Below, piece by piece: positions 35,001-50,000 of a DNA stretch of 64,000 bases. Within the stretch, counting starts at the first letter, position 1, and each line of letters opens with the position of its first letter. Made by a program: the position numbers and the translations under genes. Source of the stretch: Protopterus annectens (Eukaryota > Chordata > Ceratodontiformes > Protopteridae); assembly GCF_019279795.1 (NCBI RefSeq), contig NC_056745.1, positions 1,489,824,295 to 1,489,888,294 on the forward strand, given 5' to 3'. The notes beneath the pieces were generated by a model, which did no database searches, was not told the origin of the DNA, and saw only the letters and a list, made by a program, of their open reading frames with translations.

Positions 35001-38000
35001 GGTTTTAGGGCATGTCATTCTAAGACAGTCCCTAAAAATAATGAGAATAATTATGGGTACTTGTGTCTGGTAACTCTCAGTTTTAGGGCATGTCATTCTA
35101 AGACAGTCCCTAAAATAATGAGAATAATTATGGGTACTTGTGTCTGGTAACTCTCAGTTTTAGGGCATGTCATTCTAAGACAGTCCCTAAAATAATGAGA
35201 ATAATTATGGGTACTTGTGTCTGGTAATCCTCAGTTTTAGGGCATGTCATTCTAAGACAGTCCCTAAAATAATGAGAATAATTATGGGTACTTGTGTCTG
35301 GTAACTCTCAGTTTTAGGGCATGTCATTCTAAGACAGTCCCTAAAATAATGAGAATAATTATGGGTACTTGTGTCTGGTAACTCTCGGTTTTAGGGCATG
35401 TCATTCTAAGACAGTCCCTAAAATAATGAGAATAATTATGGGTACTTGTGTCTGGTAACTCGGTTTTAGGGCATGTCATTCTAAGACAGTCCCTAAAATA
35501 ATGAGAATAATTATGGGTACTTGTGTCTGGTAATTCTCAGTTTTAGGGCATGTCATTCTAAGACAGTCCCTAAAATAATGAGAATAATTATGGGTACTTG
35601 TGTCTGGTAACTCGGTTTTAGGGCATGTCATTCTAAGACAGTCCCTAAAATAATGAGAATAATTATGGGTACTTGTGTCTGGTAACTCGGTTTTAGGGCA
35701 TGTCATTCTAAGACAGTCCCTAAAATAATGAGAATAAATATGGGTACTTGTGTCTGGTAATTCTCAGTTTTAGGGCATGTCATTCTAAGACAGTCCCTAA
35801 AATAATGAGAATAATTATGGGTACTTGTGTCTGGTAATTCTCAGTTTTAGGGCATGTCATTCTAAGACAGTCCCTAAAATAATGAGAATAATTATGGGTA
35901 CTTGTGTCTGGTAACTCGGTTTTAGGGCATGTCATTCTAAGACAGTCCCTAAAATAATGAGAATAATTATGGGTACTTGTGTCTGGTAACTCTCAGTTTT
36001 AGGGCATGTCATTCTAAGACAGTCCCTAAAATAATGAGAATAATTATGGGTACTTGTGTCTGGTAATTCTCAGTTTTAGGGCATGTCATTCTAAGACAGT
36101 CCCTAAAATAATGAGAATAATTATGGGTACTTGTGTCTGGTAATTCTCAGTTTTAGGGCATGTCATTCTAAGACAGTCCCTAAAATAATGAGAATAATTA
36201 TGGGTACTTGTGTCTGGTAATTCTCAGTTTTAGGGCATGTCATTCTAAGACAGTCCCTAAAATAATGAGAATAATTATGGGTACTTGTGTCTGGTAATTC
36301 TCAGTTTTAGGGCATGTCATTCTAAGACAGTCCCTAAAATAATGAGAATAATTATGGGTACTTGTGTCTGGTAATTCAGTTTTAGGGCATGTCATTCTAA
36401 GACAGTCCCTAAAATAATGAGAATAATTATGGGTACTTGTGTCTGGTAACTCTCGGTTTTAGGGCATGTCATTCTAAGACAGTCCCTAAAAATAATGAGA
36501 ATAATTATGGGTACTTGTGTCTGGTAACTCTCGGTTTTAGGGCATGTCATTCTAAGACAGTCCCTAAAATAATGAGAATAATTATGGGTACTTGTGTCTG
36601 GTAACTCTCAGTTTTAGGGCATGTCATTCTAAGACAGTCCCTAAAATAATGAGAATAATTATGGGTACTTGTGTCTGGTAATTCTCAGTTTTAGGGCATG
36701 TCATTCTAAGACAGTCCCTAAAATAATGAGAATAATTATGGGTACTTGTGTCTGGTAACTCTCAGTTTTAGGGCATGTCATTCTAAGACAGTCCCTAAAA
36801 TAATGAGAATAATTATGGGTACTTGTGTCTGGTAACTCTCAGTTTTAGGGCATGTCATTCTAAGACAGTCCCTAAAATAATGAGAATAATTATGGGTACT
36901 TGTGTCTGGTAATTCTCAGTTTTAGGGCATGTCATTCTAAGACAGTCCCTAAAATAATGAGAATAATTATGGGTACTTGTGTCTGGTAATTCTCAGTTTT
37001 AGGGCATGTCATTCTAAGACAGTCCCTAAAAATAATGAGAATAATTATGGGTACTTGTGTCTGGTAACTCTCGGTTTTAGGGCATGTCATTCTAAGACAG
37101 TCCCTAAAATAATGAGAATAATTATGGGTACTTGTGTCTGGTAACTCTCGGTTTTAGGGCATGTCATTCTAAGACAGTCCCTAAAATAATGAGAATAATT
37201 ATGGGTACTTGTGTCTGGTAATTCTCAGTTTTAGGGCATGTCATTCTAAGACAGTCCCTAAAATAATGAGAATAATTATGGGTACTTGTGTCTGGTAACT
37301 CTCGGTTTTAGGGCATGTCATTCTAAGACAGTCCCTAAAATAATGAGAATAATTATGGGTACTTGTGTCTGGTAATTCTCGGTTTTAGGGCATGTCATTC
37401 TAAGACAGTCCCTAAAATAATGAGAATAATTATGGGTACTTGTGTCTGGTAATTCTCAGTTTTAGGGCATGTCATTCTAAGACAGTCCCTAAAATAATGA
37501 GAATAATTATGGGTACTTGTGTCTGGTAATTCTCAGTTTTAGGGCATGTCATTCTAAGACAGTCCCTAAAATAATGAGAATAATTATGGGTACTTGTGTC
37601 TGGTAACTCTCGGTTTTAGGGCATGTCATTCTAAGACAGTCCCTAAAATAATGAGAATAATTATGGGTACTTGTGTCTGGTAACTCTCGGTTTTAGGGCA
37701 TGTCATTCTAAGACAGTCCCTAAAATAATGAGAATAATTATGGGTACTTGTGTCTGGTAACTCTCGGTTTTAGGGCATGTCATTCTAAGACAGTCCCTAA
37801 AATAATGAGAATAATTATGGGTACTTGTGTCTGGTAATTCTCAGTTTTAGGGCATGTCATTCTAAGACAGTCCCTAAAATAATGAGAATAATTATGGGTA
37901 CTTGTGTCTGGTAATTATCAGTTTTAGGGCATGTCATTCGAAGACAGTCCCTAAAATAATGAGAATAATTATGGGTACTTGTGTCTGGTAATTCTCAGTT

Positions 38001-41000
38001 TTAGGGCATGTCATTCTAAGACAGTCCCTAAAATAATGAGAATAATTATGGGTACTTGTGTCTGGTAATTATCAGTTTTAGGGCATGTCATTCTAAGACA
38101 GTCCCTAAAATAATGAGAATAATTATGGGTACTTGTGTCTGGTAATTCTCAGTTTTAGGGCATGTCATTCTAAGACAGTCCCTAAAATAATGAGAATAAT
38201 TATGGGTACTTGTGTCTGGTAATTCTCAGTTTTAGGGCATGTCATTCTAAGACAGTCCCTAAAATAATGAGAATAATTATGGGTACTTGTGTCTGGTAAT
38301 TCTCAGTTTTAGGGCATGTCATTCTAAGACAGTCCCTAAAATAATGAGAATAATTATGGGTACTTGTGTCTGGTAACTCTCGGTTTTAGGGCATGTCATT
38401 CTAAGACAGTCCCTAAAATAATGAGAATAATTATGGTACTTGTGTCTGGTAACTCTCAGTTTTAGGGCATGTCATTCTAAGACAGTCCCTAAAATAATGA
38501 GAATAATTATGGGTACTTGTGTCTGGTAACTCTCGGTTTTAGGGCATGTCATTCTAAGACAGTCCCTAAAATAATGAGAATAATTATGGGTACTTGTGTC
38601 TGGTAATTCTCAGTTTTAGGGCATGTCATTCTAAGACAGTCCCTAAAATAATGAGAATAATTATGGGTACTTGTGTCTGGTAACTCTCAGTTTTAGGGCA
38701 TGTCATTCTAAGACAGTCCCTAAAATAATGAGAATAATTATGGGTACTTGTGTCTGGTAATCTCAGTTTTAGGGCATGTCATTCTAAGACAGTCCCTAAA
38801 ATAATGAGAATAATTATGGGTACTTGTGTCTGGTAATTATCAGTTTTAGGGCATGTCATTCTAAGACAGTCCCTAAAATAATGAGAATAATTATGGGTAC
38901 TTGTGTCTGGTAATTCTCAGTTTTAGGGCATGTCATTCTAAGACAGTCCCTAAAATAATGAGAATAATTATGGGTACTTGTGTCTGGTAATTCTCGGTTT
39001 TAGGGCATGTCATTCTAAGACAGTCCCTAAAATAATGAGAATAATTATGGGTACTTGTGTCTGGTAATTCTCAGTTTTAGGGCATGTCATTCTAAGACAG
39101 TCCCTAAAATAATGAGAATAATTATGGGTACTTGTGTCTGGTAACTCGGTTTTAGGGCATGTTATTCTAAGACAGTCCCTAAAATAATGAGAATAATTAT
39201 GGGTACTTGTGTCTGGTAACTCTCGGTTTTAGGGCATGTCATTCTAAGACAGTCCCTAAAATAATGAGAATAATTATGGGTACTTGTGTCTGGTAACTCT
39301 CGGTTTTAGGGCATGTCATTCTAAGACAGTCCCTAAAATAATGAGAATAATTATGGGTACTTGTGTCTGGTAATTATCAGTTTTAGGGCATGTCATTCGA
39401 AGACAGTCCCTAAAATAATGAGAATAATTATGGGTACTTGTGTCTGGTAACTCTCAGTTTTAGGGCATGTCATTCTAAGACAGTCCCTAAAATAATGAGA
39501 ATAATTATGGGTACTTGTGTCTGGTAATTATCAGTTTTAGGGCATGTCATTCTAAGACAGTCCCTAAAATAATGAGAATAATTATGGGTACTTGTGTCTG
39601 GTAATTCTCAGTTTTAGGGCATGTCATTCTAAGACAGTCCCTAAAATAATGAGAATAATTATGGGTACTTGTGTCTGGTAATTCTCAGTTTTAGGGCATG
39701 TCATTCTAAGACAGTCCCTAAAATAATGAGAATAATTATGGGTACTTGTGTCTGGTAATTCTCGGTTTTAGGGCATGTCATTCTAAGACAGTCCCTAAAA
39801 TAATGAGAATAATTATGGGTACTTGTGTCTGGTAATTCTCAGTTTTAGGGCATGTCATTCTAAGACAGTCCCTAAAATAATGAGAATAATTATGCGTACT
39901 TGTGTCTGGTAATTCTCACTTTTAGGGCATGTCATTCTAAGACAGTCCCTAAAATAATGAGAATAATTATGGGTACTTGTGTCTGGTAACTCTCGTTTTA
40001 GGGCATGTCATTCTAAGACAGTCCCTAAAATAATGAGAATAATTATGGGTACTTGTGTCTGGTAACCTCAGTTTTAGGGCATGTCATTCTAAGACAGTCC
40101 CTAAAATAATGAGAATAATTATGGTACTTGTGTCTGGTAACTCTCGGTTTTAGGGCATGTCATTCTAAGACAGTCCCTAAAATAATGAGAATAATTATGG
40201 GTACTTGTGTCTGGTAATTCTCAGTTTTAGGGCATGTCATTCTAAGACAGTCCCTAAAATAATGAGAATAATTATGGGTACTTGTGTCTGGTAACTCTCG
40301 GTTTTAGGGCATGTCATTCTAAGACAGTCCCTAAAATAATGAGAATAATTATGGGTACTTGTGTCTGGTAACTCAGTTTTAGGGCATGTCATTCTAAGAC
40401 AGTCCCTAAAATAATGAGAATAATTATGGGTACTTGTGTCTGGTAATTCTCAGTTTTAGGGCATGTCATTCTAAGACAGTCCCTAAAATAATGAGAATAA
40501 TTATGGGTACTTGTGTCTGGTAATTCTCAGTTTTAGGGCATGTCATTCTAAGACAGTCCCTAAAATAATGAGAATAATTATAGGTACTTGTGTCTGGTAA
40601 CTCGGTTTTAGGGCATGTCATTCTAAGACAGTCCCTAAAATAATGAGAATAATTATGGGTACTTGTGTCTGGTAATCTCAGTTTTAGGGCATGTCATTCT
40701 AAGACAGTCCCTAAAATAATGAGAATAATTATGGGTACTTGTGTCTGGTAACTCTCGGTTTTAGGGCATGTCATTCTAAGACAGTCCCTAAAATAATGAG
40801 AATAATTATGGGTACTTGTGTCTGGTAACTCTCGGTTTTAGGGCATGTCATTCTAAGACAGTCCCTAAAATAATGAGAATAATTATGGGTACTTGTGTCT
40901 GGTAACTCGGTTTTAGGGCATGTCATTCTAAGACAGTCCCTAAAATAATGAGAATAATTATGGGTACTTGTGTCTGGTAATTCTCAGTTTTAGGGCATGT

Positions 41001-44000
41001 CATTCTAAGACAGTCCCTAAAATAATGAGAATAATTATGGGTACTTGTGTCTGGTAATTCTCAGTTTTAGGGCATGTCATTCTAAGACAGTCCCTAAAAT
41101 AATGAGAATAATTATGGGTACTTGTGTCTGGTAACTCTCGGTTTTAGGGCATGTCATTCTAAGACAGTCCCTAAAATAATGAGAATAATTATGGGTACTT
41201 GTGTCTGGTAATTATCAGTTTTAGGGCATGTCATTCTAAGACAGTCCCTAAAATAATGAGAATAATTATGGGTACTTGTGTCTGGTAATTCTCAGTTTTA
41301 GGGCATGTCATTCTAAGACAGTCCCTAAAATAATGAGAATAATTATGGGTACTTGTGTCTGGTAATTCTCAGTTTTAGGGCATGTCATTCTAAGACAGTC
41401 CCTAAAATAATGAGAATAATTATGCGACTTGTGTCTGGTAACTCTCAGTTTTAGGGCATGTCATTCTAAAACAGTCTCTAAAATAATGAGAATAATTATG
41501 GGTACTTGTGTTTGGTAATTCTCAGTTTTAGGGCATGTCATTCTAAGACAGTCCCTAAAATAATGAGAATAATTATGGGTACTTGTGTCTGGTAATTATC
41601 AGTTTTAGGGCATGTCATTCTAAGACAGTCCCGAAAATAATGAGAATAATTATGGGTACTTGTGTCTGGTAACTCTCGGTTTTAGGGCATGTCATTCTAA
41701 GACAGTCCCTAAAATAATGAGAATAATTATGGGTACTTGTGTCAGGTAACTCTCGGTTTTAGGGCATGTCATTCTAAGACAGTCCCTAAAATAATGAGAA
41801 TAATTATGGGTACTTGTGTCTGGTAATTCTCAGTTTTAGGGCATGTCATTCTAAGACAGTCCCTAAAATAATGAGAATAATTATGGGTACTTGTGTCTGG
41901 TAACTCTCGGTTTTAGGGCATGTCATTCTAAGACAGTCCCTAAAATAATGAGAATAATTATGGGTACTTGTGTCTGGTAACTCTCGGTTTTAGGGCATGT
42001 CATTCTAAGACAGTCCCTAAAATAATGAGAATAATTATGGGTACTTGCGTCTGGTAACTCTCGGTTTTAGGGCATGTCATTCTAAGACAGTCCCTAAAAT
42101 AATGAGAATAATTATGGGTACTTGTGTCTGGTAATTATCAGTTTTAGGGCATGTCATTCGAAGACAGTCCCTAAAATAATGAGAATAATTATGGGTACTT
42201 GTGTCTGGTAACTCTCGGTTTTAGGGCATGTCATTCTAAGACAGTCCCTAAAATAATGAGAATAATTATGGGTACTTGTGTCTGGTAATTATCAGTTTTA
42301 GGGCATGTCATTCTAAGACAGTCCCTAAAATAATGAGAATAATTATGGGTACTTGTGTCTGGTAATTCTCAGTTTTAGGGCATGTCATTCTAAGACAGTC
42401 CCTAAAATAATGAGAAAAATTATGGGTACTTTTGTCTGGTAATTCTCAGTTTTAGGGCATGTCATTCTAAGACAGTCCCTAAAACAATGAGAATAATTAT
42501 GGGTACTAGGTGTCTAATAATTCAGTTTTAGGGCATGTCATTCTAAGACAGTCCCTAAAATAATGAGAATAATTATGGGTACTTGTGTCTGGTAGTTCTC
42601 AGTTTTAGGGCATGTCATTCTAAGGCAGTCCCTAAAATAATGAGAATAATTATGGGTACTTGTGTCTGGTAGCTCTCAGTTTTAGGGCATGTCATTCTAA
42701 GACAGTCCCTAAAATAATGAGAATAATTATGGGTACGTGTGTCTGGTAACTCTCGGTTTTAGGGCATGTCATTCTAAGACAGTCCCTAAAATAATGAGAA
42801 TAATTATGGGTAATTGTGTCTGGTAACTCTCAGTTTTAGGGCATGTCATTCTAAGACAGTCGCTAAAATAATGAGAATAATTATGGGTACTTGTGTCTGG
42901 TAACTCTCGGTTTTAGGGCATGTCATTCTAAGACAGTCCCTAAAATAATGAGAATAATTATGGGTACTTGTGTCTGGTAATTCTCAGTTTTAGGGCATGT
43001 CATTCTAAGACAGTCCCTAAAATAATGAGAATAATTATGGGTACGTGTATTTGGTAACTCTCGGTTTTAGGGCATGTCATTCTAAGACAGTCCCTAAAAT
43101 AATGAGAATAATTATGGGCACTTGTGTCTGGTAACTCTCGGTTTTAGGGCATGTCATTCTAAGACAGTCCCTAAAATAATGAGAATAATTATGGGTACTT
43201 GTGTCTGGTAATTCTCAGTTTTAGGGCATGTCATTCTAAGACAGTCCCTAAAATAATGAGAATAATTATGGGTACTTGTGTCTGGTAATTCTCAGTTTTA
43301 GGGCATGTCATTCTAAGACAGTCCCTAAAATAATGAGAATAATTATAGTTACTTGTGTCTGGTAACTCTCGGTTTTAGGGCATGTCATTCTAAGACAGCC
43401 CTAAAATAATGAGAATAATTATGGGTACTTGTGTCTGGTAACTCTCGGTTTTAGGGCATGTCATTCTAAGACAGTCCCTAAAATAATGAGAATAATTATG
43501 AGTACTTGTGTCTGGTAACTCTCAGTTTTAGGGCATGTCATTCTAAGACAGTCCCTAAAATAATGAGAATAATTATGGGTACTTGTGTCTGGTAACTCTC
43601 GGTTTTAGGGCATGTCATTCTAAGACAGTCCCTAAAATAATGAGAATAATTATGGGTACTTGTGTCTGGTAACTCTCAGTTTTAGGGCATGTCATTCTAA
43701 GACAGTCCCTAAAATAATGAGAATAATTATGGGTACTTGTGTCTGGTAACTCTCGGTTTTAGGGCATGTCATTCTAAGACAGTCCCTAAAATAATGAGAA
43801 TAATTATGGGTACTTGTGTCTGGTAATTATCAGTTTTAGGGCATGTCATTCTAAGACAGTCCCTAAAATAATGAGAATAATTATGGGTACTTGTGTCTGG
43901 TAACTCTCGGTTTTAGGGCATGTCATTCTAAGACAGTCCCTAAAATAATGAGAATAATTATGGGTACTTATGTCTGGTAATTCTCAGTTTTAAAGCATGT

Positions 44001-47000
44001 CATTCTAAGACAGTCCCTAAAATAATGAGAATAATTATGGGTACTTGTGTCTGGTAACTCTCGGTTTTAGGGCATGTCATTCTAAGACAGTCCCTAAAAT
44101 AATGAGAATAATTATGGGTACTTGTGTCTGGTAATTATCAGTTTTAGGGCATGTCATTCTAAGAAAGTCCCTAAAACAATGAGAATAATTATGGGTACTT
44201 GTGTCTGGTAATTCTCAGTTTTAGGGCATGTCATTCTAAGACAGTCCCTAAAATAATGAGAATAATTATGCGTACTTGTGTCTGGTAACTCTCAGTTTTA
44301 GGGCATGTCATTCTAAAACAGTCTCTAAAATAATGAGAATAATTATGGGTACTTGTGTTTGGTAATTCTCAGTTTTAGGGCATGTCATTCTAAGACAGTC
44401 CCTAAAATAATGAGAATAATTATGGGTACTTGTGTCTGGTAATTATCAGTTTTAGGGCATGTCATTCTAAGACAGTCCCTAAAATAATGAGAATAATTAT
44501 GGGTACTTGTGTCTGGTAACTCTCGGTTTTAGGGCATGTCATTCTAAGACAGTCCCTAAAATAATGAGAATAATTATGGGTACTTGTGTCAGGTAACTCT
44601 CGGTTTTAGGGCATGTCATTCTAAGACAGTCCCTAAAATAATGAGAATAATTATGGGTACTTGTGTCTGGTAATTCTCGGTTTTAGGGCATGTCATTCTA
44701 AGACAGTCCCTAAAATAATGAGAATAATTATGGGTACTTGTGTCTGGTAACTCTCGGTTTTAGGGCATGTCATTCTAAGACAGTCCCTAAAATAATGAGA
44801 ATAATTATGGGTACTTGTGCCTGGTAACTCTCGGTTTTAGGGCATGTCATTCTAAGACAGTCCCTAAAATAATGAGAATAATTATGGGTACTTGTGTCTG
44901 GTAACTCTCGGTTTTAGGGCATGTCATTCTAAGACAGTCCCTAAAATAATGAGAATAATTATGGGTACTTGGGTCTGGTAATTATCAGTTTTAGGGCATG
45001 TCATTCGAAGACAGTCCCTAAAATAATGAGAATAATTATGGGTACTTGTGTCTGGTAACTCTCGGTTTTAGGGCATGTCATTCTAAGACAGTCCCTAAAA
45101 TAATGAGAATAATTATGGGTACTTGTGTCTGGTAATTATCAGTTTTAGGGCATGTCATTCTAAGACAGTCCCTAAAATAATGAGAATAATTATGGGTACT
45201 TGTGTCTGGTAATTCTCAGTTTTAGGGCATGTCATTCTAAGACAGTCCCTAAAATAATGAGAATAATTATGGGTACTTGTGTCTGGTAATTCTCAGTTTT
45301 AGGGCATGTCATTCTAAGACAGTCCCTAAAACAATGAGAATAATTATGGGTACTTGTGTCTGGTAATTCTCAGTTTTAGGGCATGTCATTCTAAGACAGT
45401 CCCTAAAATAATGAGAATAATTATGGGTACTTGTGTTTGGTAATTCTCGGTTTTAGGGCATGTCATTCTAAGATAGTCCCTAAAATAATGAGAATAATTA
45501 TGGGTACTTGTGTCTGGTAACTCTCAGTTTTAGGGCATGTCATTCTAAGACAGTCCCTAAAATAATGAGAATAATTATGGGTACTTGTGTCTGGTAACTC
45601 TCGGTTTTAAGGCATGTCATTCTAAGACAGTCCCTAAAATAATGAGAATAATTATGGGTAATTGTGTCTGGTAACTCTCAGTTTTAGGGCATGTCATTCT
45701 AAGACAGTCCCTAAAATAATGAGAATAATTATGGGTACTTGTGTCTGGTAACTCTCGGTTTTAGGGCATGTCATTCTAAGACAGTCCCTAAAATAATGAG
45801 AATAATTATGGGTACTTGTGTCTGGTAACTCTCGGTTTTAGGGCATGTCATTCTAAGACAGTCCCTAAAATAATGAGAATAATTATGGGTACTTGTGTCT
45901 GGTAATTCTCAGTTTTAGGGCATGTCATTCTAAGACAGTCCCTAAAATAATGAAAATAATTATGGGTACTTGTATCTGGTAACTCTCGGTTTTAGGGCAT
46001 GTCATTCTAAGACAGTCCCTAAAATAATGAGAATATTTATGGGTACTTGTGTCTGGTAACTCTCGGTTTTAGGGCATGTCATTCTAAGACAGTCCCTAAA
46101 ATAATGAGAATAATTATGGGTACTTGTGTCTGGTAATTCTCAGTTTTAGGGCATGTCCTTCTAAGACAGTACCTAAAATAATGAGAATAATTATGGGTAC
46201 TTGTGTCTGGTAATTCTCAGTTTTAGGGCATGTCATTCTAAGACAGTCCCTAAAATAATGAGAATAATTATAGGTACTTGTGTCTGGTAACTCTCGGTTT
46301 TAGGGCATGTCATTCTAAGACAGTCCCTAAAATAATGAGAATAATTATGGGTACTTGTGTCTGGTAACTCGGTTTTAGGGCATGTCATTCTAAGACAGTC
46401 CCTAAAATAATGAGAATAATTATGGGTACTTGTGTCTGGTAACTCTCGGTTTTAGGGCATGTCATTCTAAGACAGTCCCTAAAATAAAGAGAATAATTAC
46501 GGGTACTTGTGTCTGGTAACTCTCAGTTATAGGGCATGTCATTCTAAGACAGTCCCTAAAATAATGAGAATAATTATGGGTACTTGTGTCTGGTAACTCT
46601 CGGTTTTAGGGCATGTCATTCTAAGACAGTCCCTAAAATAATGAGAATAATTATGGGTACTTGTGTCTGGTAACTCTCGGTTTTAGGGCATGTCATTCTA
46701 AGACAGTCCCTAAAATAATGAGAGTAATTATGGGTACTTATGTCTGGTAACTCTCTGTTTTAGGGCATGTCATTCTAAGACAGTCCCTAAAATAATGAGA
46801 ATAATTATGGGTACTTGTGTCTGGTAACTCTCGGTTTTAGGGCATGTCATTCTAAGACAGTCCCTAAAATAATGAGAATAATTATGGGTACTTGTGTCTG
46901 GTAACTCTCAGTTTTAGGGCATGTCATTCTAAGACAGTCCCTAAAATAATGAGAATAATTATGGGTACTTGTGTCTGGTAATTCTCAGTTTTAGGTTATG

Positions 47001-50000
47001 TCATTCTAAGACAGTCCCTAAAATAATGAGAATAATTATAGGTACTTGTGTCTGGTAACTCTCGGTTTTAGGGCATGTCATTCTAAGACAGTCCCTAAAA
47101 TAATGAGAATAATTATGGGTGCTTGTGTCTGGTAACTCTCGGTTTTAGGGCATGTCATTCTAAGACAGTCCCTAAAATAATGAGAATAATTATGGGTACT
47201 TGTGTCTGGTAACTCTCGGTTTTAGGGCATGTCATTCTAAGACAGTCCCTAAAATAAAGAGAATAATTATGGGTACTTGTGTCTGGTAACTCTCAGTTTT
47301 AGGGCATGTCATTCTAAGACAGTCCCTAAAATAATGAGAATAATTATGGGTACTTGTGTCTGGTAACTCGGTTTTAGGGCATGTCATTCTAAGACAGTCC
47401 CTAAAATAATGAGAATAATTATGGGTACTTGTGTCTGGTAACTCTCGGTTTTAGGGCATGTCATTCTAAGACAGTCCCTAAAATAATGAGAGTAATTATG
47501 GGTACTTATGTCTGGTAACTCTCTGTTTTAGGGCATGTCATTCTAAGACAGTCCCTAAAATAATGAGAATAATTATGGGTACTTGTGTCTGGTAACTCTC
47601 GGTTTTAGGGCATGTCATTCTAAGACAGTCCCTAAAATAATGAGAATAATTATGGGTACTTGTGTCTGGTAACTCAGTTTTAGGGCATGTCATTCTAAGA
47701 CAGTCCCTAAAATAATGAGAATAATTATGGGTACTTGTGTCTGGTAACTCTCGGTTTTAGGGCATGTCATTCTAAGACAGTCCCTAAAATAATGAGAATA
47801 ATTATGGGTACTTGTGTCTGGTAACTCTCGGTTTTAGGGCATGTCATTCTAAGACAGTCCCTAAAACAATGAGAATAATTATGGGTACTTGTGTCTGGTA
47901 ATTCTAGTTTTAGGGCATGTCATTCTAAGACAGTCCCTAAAATAATGAGAATAATTATGGGTACTTGTGTCTGGTAATTCTAGTTTTAGGGCATGTCATT
48001 CTAAGACAGTCCCTAAAATAATGAGAATAATTATGGGTACTTGTGTTTGGTAATTCTCAGTTTTAGGGCATGTCATACTAAGACAGTCCCTAAAATAATG
48101 AGAATAATTATGGGTACTTGTGTCTGGTAATTCTCAGATTTAGGGCATGTCATTCTAAGACAGTCCCTAAAATAATGAGAATAATTATGGGTACTTGTGT
48201 CTGGTAACTCTCAGTTTTAGGGCATGTCATTCTAAGACAGTCCCTAAAATAATGAGAATAATTATGGGTACTTGTGTCTGGTAACTCGGTTTTAGGGCAT
48301 GTCATTCTAAGACAGTCCCTAAAATAATGAGAATAATTATGGGTACTTGTGTCTGGTAATTCCCAGTTTTAGGGCATGTCATTCTAAGACAGTCCCAAAA
48401 ATAATGAGAATAATTATGGGTACTTGTGTCTGGTAACTCTCAGTTTTAGGGCATGTCATTCTAAGACAGTCCCTAAAATAATGAGAATAATTATGGGTAC
48501 TTGTGTCTGGTAACTCTCAGTTTTAGGGCATGTCATTCTAAGACAGTCCCTAAAATAATGAGAATAATTATGGGTACTTGTGTCTGGTAACTCTCGGTTT
48601 TAGGGCATGTCATTCTAAGACAGTCCCTAAAATAATGAGAATAATTATGGGTACTTGTGTCTGGTAATTCTCAGTTTTAGGGCATGTCATTCTAAGACAG
48701 TCCCTAAAATAATGAGAATAATTATGGGTACTTGTGTCTGGTAATTCTCAGTTTTAGGGCATGTCATTCTAAGACAGTCCCTAAAATAATGAGAATAATT
48801 ATAGGTACTTGTGTCTGGTAACTCGGTTTTAGGGCATGTCATTCTAAGACAGTCCCTAAAATAATGAGAATAATTATGGGTACTTGTGTCTGGTAACTCT
48901 CGGTTTTAGGGCATGTCATTCTAAGACAGTCCCTAAAATAATGAGAATAATTATGGGTACTTGTGTCTGGTAACTCTCGGTTTTAGGGCATGTCATTCTA
49001 AGACAGTCCCTAAAATAATGAGAATAATTATGGGTACTTGTGTCTGGTAACTCTCGGTTTTAGGGCATGTCATTCTAAGACAGTCCCTAAAATAATGAGA
49101 GTAATTATGGGTACTTATGTCTGGTAACTCTCTGTTTTAGGGCATGTCATTCTAAGACAGTCCCTAAAATAATGAGAATAATTATGGGTACTTGTGTCTG
49201 GTAACTCTCGGTTTTAGGGCAAGTCATTCTAAGACAGTCCCTAAAATAATGAGAATAATTATGGGTACTTGTGTCTGGTAACTCTCAGTTTTAGGGCATG
49301 TCATTCTAAGACAGTCCCTAAAATAATGAGAATAATTATGGGTACTTGTGTCTGGTAATTCTCAGTTTTAGGGCATGTCATTCTAAGACAGTCCCTAAAA
49401 TAATGAGAATAATTATAGGTACTTGTGTCTGGTAACTCTCGGTTTTAGGGCATGTCATTCTAAGACAGTCCCTAAAATAATGAGAATAATTATGGGTGCT
49501 TGTGTCTGGTAACTCTCGGTTTTAGGGCATGTCATTCTAAGACAGTCCCTAAAATAATGAGAATAATTATGGGTACTTGTGTCTGGTAACTCTCGGTTTT
49601 AGGGCATGTCATTCTAAGACAGTCCCTAAAATAAAGAGAATAATTATGGGTACTTGTGTCTGGTAACTCTCAGTTTTAGGGCATGTCATTCTAAGACAGT
49701 CCCTAAAATAATGAGAATAATTATGGGTACTTGTGTCTGGTAACTCTCGGTTTTAGGGCATGTCATTCTAAGACAGTCCCTAAAATAATGAGAATAATTA
49801 TGGGTACTTGTGTCTGGTAACTCTCGGTTTTAGGGCATGTCATTCTAAGACAGTCCCTAAAATAATGAGAGTAATTATGGGTACTTATGTCTGGTAACTC
49901 TCTGTTTTAGGGCATGTCATTCTAAGACAGTCCCTAAAATAATGAGAATAATTATGGGTACTTGTGTCTGGTAACTCGGTTTTAGGGCATGTCATTCTAA

